This document shows positions 35,234 through 64,000 of a DNA stretch of 64,000 nucleotides, piece by piece. Position numbers and translations under genes: made by a program. Within the stretch, counting starts at the first letter, position 1, and each line of letters starts with the position of its first letter. The stretch covers positions 11,718,001-11,782,000 of the forward strand of contig CAVNZM010000004.1 in assembly GCA_963693365.1 (NCBI GenBank). The letters run 5' to 3'. The DNA is from Amoebidium appalachense (lineage: Eukaryota; Ichthyosporea). The notes beneath the pieces were generated by a model that was not told the origin of the DNA, searched no databases, and was given only the letters and a program-made list of their open reading frames with translations.

Positions 35234-36545
35234 TTTTTTTTTCTTTTTTTTTTCTTTTGACTGGATTTATTGGACGGAAAGATATGCAAGTATGCACGGC
35301 ATACTGAGAAGACAATAAAAACTTCTCGAGTTATCCAGTAACAAGTGCATACTGAGATACCTGAACACTGTGTGAAAAATGCATTTGATTGGCTGTGCTG
35401 GAAAACGCAGTAGGCCGTCGAATGTGGCTGGGCCTCCGGCAATGTCTGTCCACGCAATAAAAAGTGTGTAAACCCCTCATATAAATACTCAATGTGACGA
35501 CCAACAGAATTCAACAAAAAGTCTAAAGTGGTCACATTGCCAGCCAGTGTAGCAGACACCCGTAGGGAAAGTGGTAAAACGCGACATAAAAAATTACACC
35601 TATCAACATGCTTGCGATTAAAAAGTTCAGCACAAAAGTGGCACCAGCGGCGATGGAAACAAAAATTACAACGCCACTGCACAACTTCCCAGGCAATATC
35701 AACATCAGAGCACCATACAGACTTATTTACTAGGGTGGTATCCATACGTACAGCAGGAGAAATATATCCTGCCAAAAGCGATAATGATCAGTACGGTGTT
35801 GCCTAAGGAACATAACACATGCCGACTGAGTTTTACCTTTGATTTCTCTATCAGAACGAGAAAGAACCTTATACTGCGTATGGTAATAACGCCAAAAGGC
35901 AGAAAAAACAGGAAGAGAAAAGGAAGAGGGAGTGAGATAGCGAGAGGAAGAATCAGGTTGAAAGAGGGTAGGCTGAGGACATTCAGAAGTAGCGTTGGTG
36001 AATCCGGGGGGAAGAGGGATGGAGGGAGGGGGGGGAAAGAAAGCATAAAGAGGGTGACCATCAGGTATCCTAACTAAATGAAAACAAAAACGAAGAGACA
36101 ATTCCTCCACACGACAAACAGCAGACGACAATCCAAACATACTGATTAAGGGAGGCACAAACCGAGTACGAAACAAAGTGCGCAGCGCAATACCCTGAAA
36201 ATCGTCGAACTCTTTCAGCGCCACGGCCGCCTCGCAAGGTGGGGCGCAGGCCAATAGCGGAAGTCCATATTCGAAAGTCGGCCGTAAAAAAGTTTTATAG
36301 TAGAGAAGAAGGTTCGCAGGATGGATCACAGACTCCCGTTGAAACATATTTGACACGATGTGAAGCTTACCCCGTGCAGTAAAAGGAATACCTAATAGTC
36401 ATTGGTGCTCTGAACAGGAATAGGAAGACCGGCCAATCGAAAGGAAGCGTTTTTCGAAAAAGTAGCACACTTTGCAATTCCGACTGTCATGAGATTCTCG
36501 GTGCACCATTGATCCACCTGACAGGGTTTTTCTTGATCTATCAAA
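35234..36545 (-). mobile_element. Degenerate LINE (non-LTR retrotransposon) 3' fragment with A-rich tail
   Basis: Reading the - strand from about 36530, a reverse-transcriptase C-terminal part is visible: 'QVDQWCTENLMT', then after a frameshift near 36390 'LGIPFTARGKLH', 'FLRPTFEYGLPLL' and 'FQGIALRTLFR', the usual post-catalytic RT/thumb pattern of LINE ORF2. After a second frameshift (about 35775-35730) comes a C-terminal zinc-finger-like CHFC...HVDRC (C-x2-C-x7-H-x3-C). The copy ends in CAATAAATCCAGTC and an A-rich tail (35258-35234 on the + strand as T-rich). It lacks the 5' part, including the YADD catalytic region, and is broken by frameshifts, so it is a dead, 5'-truncated insertion. 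I found no clear target-site duplication. Confidence 0.75.
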
Positions 36546-36700
36546 CACCCAATAGACTAAGAAGAAGAATGAATTTGTTGGGTTCCCCGTTTTTATTTCT
36601 AATTTATTTTTTATTTTACTTTATTAAAGTTTATCATAGTTTATAGTAACTTATTTTTTTAACAGGGTCCCCTGGGACACTCGGTGTACGTATCGGCTGT

Positions 36701-36813
<113 letters not shown>

Positions 36814-37484
36814 GAGTTTTGTGCTTATGTGTTTCTCAAGCCAATCAAAACATCTAATAAACAGATCATAGTCACGTGTGTTAAGTATAGAATCGAGGAT
36901 GTTGTAATTTTCAGGTAAACTATCTTTCTGGGTGTCTGCTGTGAATGTGTGTGCTGTGTGTGTGTGCTGCGGTAAAAGAGAACCACAACTTGACATCGGC
37001 AGATGTGCCCCCATCCGTCCCTTTTGTCCCTTTGAAAAGGAGACGTAATCTAATTGTGTCGCATTCAATAATGCCACCGAGGTCACTGATGTCGACTACT
37101 ATAGGAACACAGCAGCTGCAGCTTCAGCCCAGTTTAATTTGGCGCCTTTTTCTGGGCGCCTGCATGGCTGCCTAAAAAGTGTGCCCAGAATGACGACACC
37201 GATGTGGTTCACCGCCCAGACGGTAAAATGGGAGGAGCGCTGGCGGTGGTTGGTTTAACCTTCTCCCTCATCTCATTCCACCTATCATCTCGTGGACTCC
37301 GGGAAACTCATAACTGAATAAATTGATTTGCCTCTGAGCTACAGGTGACCCTCACGGTTTACGAAGCCCTTGGAACCCCCCCCCCCCCCCCCCTGGCCCC
37401 CCTCCCCCCTCCTGCCCCTCCACCCCCCAACCCCACCCCACCCCTCCGCCAGCCCGCCCGCCCGCCCACCCTCCCGCCTTAGCC

Positions 37485-37517
<33 letters not shown>

Positions 37518-37530
37518 CCCCATGTGCTTT

Positions 37531-37600
37531 CAACAGAATAATTCTGTGTTTAGCAGAATAATTATGCTTTCAGCAGATTAATATCAGCAGATTAATTTTG
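37531..37600. repeat. Second locus of the 20-bp palindromic repeat
   Basis: About four units of GCAGAATAATTNTG..., for example GCAGAATAATTCTGTGTTTA then GCAGAATAATTATGCTTTCA, matching the consensus of the array at 10930-11145. Confidence 0.6.
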
Positions 37601-37605
37601 GCTTT

Positions 37606-37866
37606 TTTATTTTATTTATTTATTTATTATTATTTTATTTTATCCCGTTTCACTCCCGGAGGCACTGCCTAAGGGGAGCTAACGCCTTCCACAGTAGATG
37701 CCGGATGTGCTCTCTACATAGTGCAACTATAAGTCAGGATATGTACTAATCCCGACTGTCACTACATATTCTGGCGATTCTTAGCCCACGGGGGTTGCCG
37801 CAGTCACGCTAGTCGGGATTGAGCAAACTCACTTCAACCAACACCTAGCCAGGAGTGACGCGGGGC
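37606..37866 (-). mobile_element. 5'-truncated copy of the SINE-like element
   Basis: Similar to the 3' half of the element at 38397-38983. Shared landmarks on the + strand are TTTCACTCCCGG, GAGGCACTGCCT, AGGGGAGCT, AAGTCAGGAT and a CGCTAGT-GGG box, in the same order. On the - strand it ends in an A-rich (AATA)n tail. It lacks the tRNA-like head. Divergence is substantial (many substitutions). Confidence 0.65.
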
Positions 37867-37929
37867 AAAATAAAAGGATATAAGCAAGAAAAAGTGTCTC
37901 AGCGAAAGTTAAAAACAATACAAGAAGGC

Positions 37930-38251
37930 AAAACAGTGTGTTCGTGCTGCTCTGCATGGTGGGAAAGAAAGAAAGAAGAGCAGTGTGTTTGTGCTGTTCG
38001 GCATGGTAGAGGACACTAGAGCAGGGTGTTGGTGCTGCTCGGCATGGTAGAAAACTAGAGCAGGGTGTTGGTGCTGCTCGGCATGGTAGAAAACTAGAGC
38101 AGGGTGTTGGTGCTGCTCGGCATGGTAGAAAACTAGAGCAGGGTGTTGGTGCTGCTCGGCATGGTAGAAAACTAGAGCAGGGCGTTGGTGCTGCTCGGCA
38201 TGGTAGAAAACTAGAGCAGGGTGTTGGTGCTGCTCGGCATGGTAGAAAACT
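37930..38251. repeat. 39-bp minisatellite, six good and two degenerate copies
   Basis: Unit of 39 bp containing GTGTTGGTGCTGCTCGGCAT. Six near-perfect copies lie at 38019-38251, preceded by two degraded ones from 37930. On the - strand it is open as a 13-residue repeat (VFYHAEQHQHPAL) for about 116 codons, but has no start context, splice sites or neighbours suggesting a gene. Confidence 0.85.
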
Positions 38252-38381
38252 TCAAGCAATCGTATTTGTTAGAGAAAAGACGTCAAAACCGGTCAAAACA
38301 CGTCTTCTGATTTTGATCGATCGGAATCCCAGGGAGACGGAGGAGATAGCGCTCCAAAATACACGACTAGGCCACCTTATC

Positions 38382-38998
38382 AAAGAGTTAGAGACATTTT
38401 TTTATTTTTTTTTTATTCTATCCCATTTCACTCCCGGCGAGGCACTGCCTCAGGGGAGCTTACCGTCTTCCGCCTAGACACAGATCGTACAGCACACTCA
38501 TAAGTCAGGATTCTAATTGACCCCAACTGGCACTATTTTTAGTTACGCCTTATCCCACGGTTCTAGCCGCAGCAACGCTAGTGGGGAAATGAGCACAGCT
38601 CACTTTAACAACACCAGCCGGGAGCGACCCGGGACACATACACAAACATAAAGACTTGAAAGGGAAGACCCCATGCCCAGGACGCTGACCCGAACCGTGG
38701 CCGGTGACTCGGATTGGTCTCCCACTTGAACGTTGGGCCGGGATGCCCAAGCGGCGCGCCGTCGACGTCAGAGGGCCGGTGCTGTTCATGACGTCATGTC
38801 TTACGGCCGGGTGATAACAAATTGGTGGTGCTGCTTTGACGTGGTCTGGGGTGATGGCTTCTAGGGGGCGGCCAGACCGGTGGACCGTCGAGGCAGAAAA
38901 AAAATCGGAAGTAACCAGGATCGATCCTGCGACTTTGAGCTTGACACGCAGAGATCTTACCATTGCACCAACCCGCCCCCCAAAAAGAGTTAGAGACA
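38382..38998 (-). mobile_element. Intact tRNA-derived SINE-like element with 15-bp target-site duplication
   Basis: The element spans 38397-38983. It is flanked by exact direct repeats AAAGAGTTAGAGACA at 38382-38396 and 38984-38998. On the - strand the 5' end is tRNA-like: a box A-like GGTTGGTGCAATGG (+ strand 38960-38973) and a box B-like AGGATCGATCCT (38917-38928), spaced as in a tRNA promoter. The body is about 450 bp, and the 3' end is an A-rich tail (T-rich on the + strand at 38397-38416). No coding capacity. This fits a SINE transcribed by RNA polymerase III and inserted by LINE machinery. Confidence 0.75.
38898..38983 (-). pseudogene. tRNA-like head of the SINE
   Basis: Carries the A and B box-like motifs, but the T stem is only about four pairs and no clean anticodon stem can be folded, so this is a tRNA relic rather than a working tRNA. 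Which tRNA it came from cannot be told by eye. Confidence 0.55.
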
Positions 38999-38999
38999 G

Positions 39000-39413
39000 C
39001 TTCTGCGGGTTTTCTAGGGGACGGGCCCGTGGGGATTGTTTTCTCGCTCGGATTTGGTCTGCATTGCTCTCTAAAGGGCTGACTTGCTTGCTGTGCCCCG
39101 GTAGGTTTTGAGGGGGGCCTGTTGGGGGGCAGCAGTAATGATCTTGAAGGCTTCTTGCGGAGTGTGGCCTGGTCATCATCGCTGCATATGACTAGTTGGA
39201 GCAAACTAGTTTCACGCATACACGTGCACTTGTACCTTTGCCCGCTGGTGTCCTTTGGTCACTTGTTGTTTTATTTTTTATTTCATCGCTGTGGCTCTTT
39301 CGAAGTCGGTTATTTTGGTGGTCATGTAGCCTGTGGCTGCACGTTGCCTTCATATCCATGGCCACTGGACCACTGATCAATAAATCCCAGTTAAGGGAAA
39401 AAAAATAAATAAA
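39000..39413 (+). mobile_element. Possible LINE-like 3' end
   Basis: Ends in CAATAAATCCCAGTTAAGGG followed by an A-rich tail (39398-39413). The terminal motif is nearly the same as that of the LINE remnant at 35234-36545 (CAATAAATCCAGTC then A-rich). No RT sequence is visible, so only a 3' terminal fragment could be present, and its 5' boundary is arbitrary. The shared tail is the only evidence. Confidence 0.4.
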
Positions 39414-39594
39414 CGATCACAGCCGCAAGTGTGTGATCTGGGATCATGATCATGCCCGGGTGCCCACAAGTAGGCTCGCAAGCACTAGTCACATGCACCC
39501 TGACTGCGCAAGAAGCAAGAGGCGCGAGAGAGAGTTCAGTTGCGGAACGGTTGAGTCTGTTGGGTGTGCATGTGTGTCGCTGTGTGTGTGTGTG

Positions 39595-39643
<49 letters not shown>

Positions 39644-41219
39644 TGGGCCCAGGGGCCGCGCCCGGGACGCATAATTATATTGTGAATGACGTGCGTGTAC
39701 ACGTGTGACCTGTTTCAGTCAGTCAGTGCTTGTTTGCCCACCGCCCTGGCACGCTGGCATGAAGCGCAGTCTGTGGTCCAGAAAAGTTCATAAAGTGCTC
39801 CTCCAACAACTTCAGTGACATGGGCACACTCTTTTTTCAGCACTGATACTGTACTGATAGCATATCAAGGTCTCCAAGGTTGCCGCGCACGCGCATGTCG
39901 AATATGCCATATGATGATATGACACCGTATACAAAAGGTGTACACACGAAGTTTGCCAAAGGTTTTTTTTATCCCACCGCCGGTTCTCGGTGCTTCCGCT
40001 GTCGAACCGGGCCGACAGCCCGCCCATTCACACGGATGCGCATGCACGCGAGAACCTCTCGCACTCTCGCGTACACGTGTCTGCGCGTGGTGCAAGGCGT
40101 AAAAATATGCTGCTGTACACGCGCCATGTGAAAGTATCATGGAAGAATCGGCTCCCTGGCCAGCTGCCAGTCTGCCGCGCAAGGGGGATATCCATTTGGC
40201 TACATCATACCTCTCTTGCGTTAAGTTACACCTGATTGGTGTATTTTATTGTGAGGGTGTAACTTTCAGCGAAGATCTTCGGCCAAGTTGCTCAAATTTA
40301 TTCACTTAGATAACTTATTTGAACTTATTTCGGTATTCAGTAATGAATTTAGCTTGATACGGTTGATTTCTATAGTTTACTTAACCTGAAAAGTTAATAT
40401 TTGATTCACTGCTATGGTGTTTTCGCCGGACATTTCAAATGGGAATGAATCTGCGGCGCGGCCTTCTAACTGAACGATAGATTTTGAAGAAAAGGCAACA
40501 TTTTATTCGTCCAAAATCACAGTTGGAATGGTTCGATAATTGGTCGGGTGACTTTTTGAAAAACAGGGCTAAAAACACGTGGAGCATACTTCAGTCTTTT
40601 TGCCTTCGGGGGGATTGTTACTGCAAAGTTTGTTCAAATTACGAACTGAAATTCATAATTATTCATTATAGCGTTTGCAACTAGATGAATTAATATTTTT
40701 CTAAAGATTTAAATACATTGAAAAATAATAAAAGTAATGGGAGAAGTTCTAATATGCACAACCTAATATTATGCAACACAGTATAGCCTAAATAGATTCT
40801 CAACAGCACATGCCCCCCCATCCAATTCGTCATAGCCTTTTCATGTAGATTTCAGGCGCATTTTTATGAACGGATCATAGCTTTTGGAGCCCTGTTGGAA
40901 TGTGGTCAAGTGAAACCCGTCTCCGCACACGACAAACTGACAGTGTTGATACCGCACTTACTCTCCGGCCCACAACATGAATACCCGAGAGACCGATCAA
41001 TAGTTTGTATATCGTTTTCTGCTCTAGACATATCATAACGTCTAGTAACGTATAAGTGAGATTTAGTCTTTTCTCCTGACACATCTGTTTATCTCAGGAG
41101 AACCATATTTGCAGACATATGCATACGGTGACAGGCTGTAGCAGAGCTCTAGTTTCAGCGACTAACACGTCGCTCCATGAGCTGCAAAGGCTTGCGCCTG
41201 TATGTAAAGCATTTGCATC

Positions 41220-42335
41220 ATGGCTAGTGCTGAGGTATTTTTCAACAGTTTTAATCAATATGCGGGGCATGTAGCTCTCACCCTCGCCCTGCTCTTTCTA
41301 GTCGTTGGCCCGAGGCCACTCCGCCCACCGTTTGCACTTGAGGGCTGCCTTAGATGGATGGTCTGGCTCGATGCAATCGGGGTTATCATGCTGTGGATAG
41401 TAGAAAATTCTAAGCCCGTTGATTTAGTGGGGCCATACAAGCCCATGGCGGCCGCCGAGGTGTTCTTTGCCGTGAAAGACGGATGCAAGTTTGCGTTTAT
41501 GATGTATCGCTGTGGGTTCGAACCCTGGCCTGCAAGGGTGACTTTTGTGGCCTCCATAACCCTTTATGTTGCGTATATGAGCGTCAACTATGGTGGCGCG
41601 CCCTTGAAGGTTGTTGACATCTTTCTCGTCATGTTGTATATCTTCTGGACACTAGTCGACTTTACGACTGCTTGCACGATGGCCTATCGTCTTCGACACA
41701 TCACCATGCTAACATTGCGAGGGAAAATGTCGGTTCTTCCTGAGGATCGCAGGCACGTGTACGAGCCGATCCTTCTGCGTGAGCAACTTCTTTTTCTCTT
41801 TGCGAGTTTGGGCATGACAGCAGTTACAATCACAGCCATTCTCCGTGTTGCGGGGGTCTACCAACCCATTAAGATCAACCGCGCTGTGTTTGGATACGCA
41901 CAGGTCCTGCTAGCGGCACCCTCCCTTGTTGGGCAAGGTCCAAAGGCCCGAAGGGTTGGATCTACGATGACCAGTGGTCATATTAGTAGGGGTCGATCGA
42001 TGTCCTCAAATACCAGATCAGGGGCCGTGAGGCCGGCTGCCACGTCAACATCAGGTCATGGAGACATGGGGAATGTCGAGGTAAGCTCATTGACAATCCA
42101 CGGTGTGTCCAGCGGAAGTGGACGGGGCCATGAGAACGATCAGTCTGCATCAGGCAGGCAGGCGCAGAAGAAACCATGGCCAGGGGGATTTGAGCCAATG
42201 AGGGACATAGACATGAACTCGGTTAGTGTTAGGGGTATGGAAGTATGTGATCCTCCTAGCTTCCTTTCGAATATCTCTCCCTCACATTCGGGGGATATTG
42301 ACCCACAAAGATCGCCCCTCTCAGAGACTGTGTAA
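41220..42335 (+). CDS. Intronless membrane protein with about seven transmembrane segments, 371 aa
   Basis: One open frame from ATG (CATCATGGCT) to TAA at 42333-42335. Hydrophobic segments: about 15-33, 44-61, 77-97, 105-122, 130-152, 187-208 and 222-237. The loops are short, with Arg/Lys-rich stretches after segment 5 (YRLRH) and in the 155-185 loop, which suggests that loop is cytosolic. Residues 240-371 form a Ser/Gly/Arg-rich hydrophilic tail, probably disordered and open to phosphorylation (for example SRGRSMSSNTRSG). The layout resembles a heptahelical receptor-like protein, but no DRY, NPxxY, retinal-lysine or other family motif is evident, so the family is unknown. Codon use looks like that of a real gene and the frame is free of simple repeats. 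Being intronless beside intron-rich genes, it may be a retrocopy or a lineage-specific gene. Confidence 0.75.
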   Translation: MASAEVFFNSFNQYAGHVALTLALLFLVVGPRPLRPPFALEGCLRWMVWLDAIGVIMLWIVENSKPVDLVGPYKPMAAAEVFFAVKDGCKFAFMMYRCGFEPWPARVTFVASITLYVAYMSVNYGGAPLKVVDIFLVMLYIFWTLVDFTTACTMAYRLRHITMLTLRGKMSVLPEDRRHVYEPILLREQLLFLFASLGMTAVTITAILRVAGVYQPIKINRAVFGYAQVLLAAPSLVGQGPKARRVGSTMTSGHISRGRSMSSNTRSGAVRPAATSTSGHGDMGNVEVSSLTIHGVSSGSGRGHENDQSASGRQAQKKPWPGGFEPMRDIDMNSVSVRGMEVCDPPSFLSNISPSHSGDIDPQRSPLSETV

Positions 42336-43811
42336 ATAGTAGTATGCTTTAAGTTTTAAGGAGGGTCGCTTGCTGTATTAATATACCGTGTGCCGCACTT
42401 AGCATGAAAATTTCACATGGATTTTAAATTAGTTTAAAATGGCTGTCCATACTGCCTGTTAACTGTGCATTGTTCTTAAGATCTTAACGTGCCATAGGCT
42501 CATAATAACCAAACGGTGTAATTTTCTCCAACATGCCGAGCTCATGGGCATAACCTCGAGTCTAGTGTACATATGTCTTTCTTGTTGTCAGTCAGCTTGC
42601 TTAACGAGTTTTTTTAAGGGAAGTATTAAAGGATGCAATGCCATCAAGGCCCCCACTTCTTCTCTGTTGCCACACGAGAGTTGTGTGGGATCCTATTTCA
42701 GACATGTCTGCATGCTGAGCGCATGCGTGACGTCGTAAGATGGGCAGAGGGTGGTGGGTGTATCAGCGGTTAAGTAGCCCATGCATGATGATAAGAATGA
42801 CCAACCATGCCTATACACAATCGTTTGTATGAATGAACACTGACTGGGCTATGTTCTGTGCCCTAGTCCACCATCTCAAGAGGGGCCCAGGTGGCTTTCC
42901 CCCAGCAGGAAAGAAGCTTGGGAGTTCTTTGAACTTCACAAAACAAAGCAGCAGTGCCCACTTAATCCTACCACTGAAAGTGAACCTGCACACACTTCGG
43001 GCTTACCGGCATGTTCATGCAAAGAAGTCCCCCAGTCTAGTCCCTCCCCCTCCCCTGCCAGCCCTTCACTCCCACCTCTGTATGTGTTGATTTGTGCAAC
43101 ATTGTTTGATACTGGGTGTGCATGCATGTCTGCGTGTGTGTGTGTTCTGCTGTTCCAAGCCGGGAAGTGGATGTTTGTGCAATCAGGTGCCACGGTATAC
43201 ACGTCACTACAAACTGTTTAATATTCGATTGATTGCAGAAATTCAAACAGGACCAGCCTGTAGGGTACCACCAGCAGAATCAGCACTTCATCCATTTAAA
43301 TATCTATAACTTGAACCAACCAATCGATAGCGAGATATAGCCGTGAAACCCATCATCAATTATTCGGATGCACCACTAGTACTGGTACACACATTGGTTT
43401 CGACTCACACAACTCGAGCTCTCGCCACTGAAAATTTTAAAGACTACACCATACATCCAATCAATTGTCAAGAACTCGAATAATGAAACAAAATATGAAA
43501 ATATTCAAAAATCTGCTTGTTTACCATGCCGCCCAAAAAAAAATCTTTGTGTATTTATTTAATATAATCAATCATTCGAAACGCATGTCAATCACTTAAA
43601 TAATTTCACACTAAACACCCATTTCCCCTGAAAATCTTTCAATACATGCAACTTAATCAAATCTACTCAGAACTATTTGTTGTGCCACCCTTACAAAATC
43701 AAGTGAAGTACTTCGCCAAATAACACTACGGGGAAACGTCCCCAAAAAACGCCACGAATCAAAATATTCAAAATATTTGCATTCCGATCAGACAATCTTC
43801 ATTCCATTTCT
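42336..43811. other. Spacer between the membrane-protein gene and the 3' end of midasin
   Basis: The two genes converge here, so it should contain both 3' UTRs. The DNA is AT-rich, mostly unique and without long microsatellites, unlike the rest of the window. No coding segment was recognised. Confidence 0.6.
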
Positions 43812-63894
<20,083 letters not shown>

Positions 63895-64000
63895 CTGGAA
63901 CGTTCCATGGTCAGTGCACAGTTTGTAGGATAGATGCAAGTGGTGGTTGGACAGAAGTGTGTGTGTCCATGTGTGCGTGTGAGTGTGTGTGTGTGTGTGT

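Noticed and set aside
35221-36356. Two overlapping - strand open frames as ordinary host genes
   Set aside because: Their sequence has LINE reverse-transcriptase and C-x2-C-x7-H-x3-C patterns broken by frameshifts, and the locus ends in an A-rich tail.
38898-38983. Functional tRNA gene
   Set aside because: Only the A and B box-like motifs are good. The T stem is short, no clear anticodon arm can be folded, and the sequence is inside a tailed, duplication-flanked element.
39597-39642. Long G-run considered as telomere-like sequence
   Set aside because: It is a pure homopolymer without a mixed telomeric unit and is internal to the sequence, like dozens of other G-runs here.

Overview
The window is nuclear DNA from an intron-rich eukaryote. 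The strongest evidence is a 35-exon stretch of the ribosome-assembly ATPase midasin, whose reading phases agree at all 34 visible junctions, and a complete 8-exon gene on the other strand. Introns and spacers are packed with (CA)n/(GT)n arrays, C or G homopolymers up to about 50 bases, C-run/A-run composites and minisatellites. Decayed LINE and tRNA-derived SINE copies are present. The organism cannot be named from the sequence. Dense introns, a gene for a protein with Gly-Tyr-Asp-Arg-Glu pentapeptide repeats, and only moderate GC at third codon positions would suit a unicellular holozoan (for example an ichthyosporean) or another repeat-rich protist. That is a weak inference.

Layout from left to right. 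At 452-9611 (+) there is a complete secreted DUF885-family metallopeptidase-like gene of 8 exons and 622 aa, with both family motifs intact. At 13207-14574 (+) there is an intronless gene for a secreted 455-aa protein with two blocks of pentapeptide repeats, preceded by a TATA box. At 17679-27596 (+) there is a run of small exons for an unrecognised, basic, low-complexity protein; its 5' end and some junctions are unresolved, and one intron holds twelve copies of a 36-bp minisatellite. At 28860-32773 (-) there is a complete 5-exon, 488-aa gene for a TLDc-domain (OXR1/NCOA7-like) protein. At 35.2-39.4 kb lies a retroelement cluster: a frameshifted LINE reverse-transcriptase remnant, a truncated and an intact SINE-like element (the latter with a 15-bp target-site duplication), a 39-bp minisatellite and a second LINE-like 3' tail. 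At 41220-42335 (+) there is an intronless gene for a 371-aa protein with about seven membrane segments. At 43812-63894 (-) is the C-terminal 1515 aa of midasin (MDN1/REA1), covering the end of the linker, the Asp/Glu-rich region and the MIDAS (VWA) domain; its 5' part lies beyond base 64000.

The genes show no operon-like or functional grouping: ribosome assembly (midasin), V-ATPase or oxidative-stress biology (TLDc), secreted peptidase-like and secreted repeat proteins, and a membrane protein. The notable system-level feature is the repeat landscape. Many 3' splice sites are formed by the end of a (CA)n array. Composite tracts have fixed polarity: C-run then A-run, and C-run then (AC)n, on one strand.
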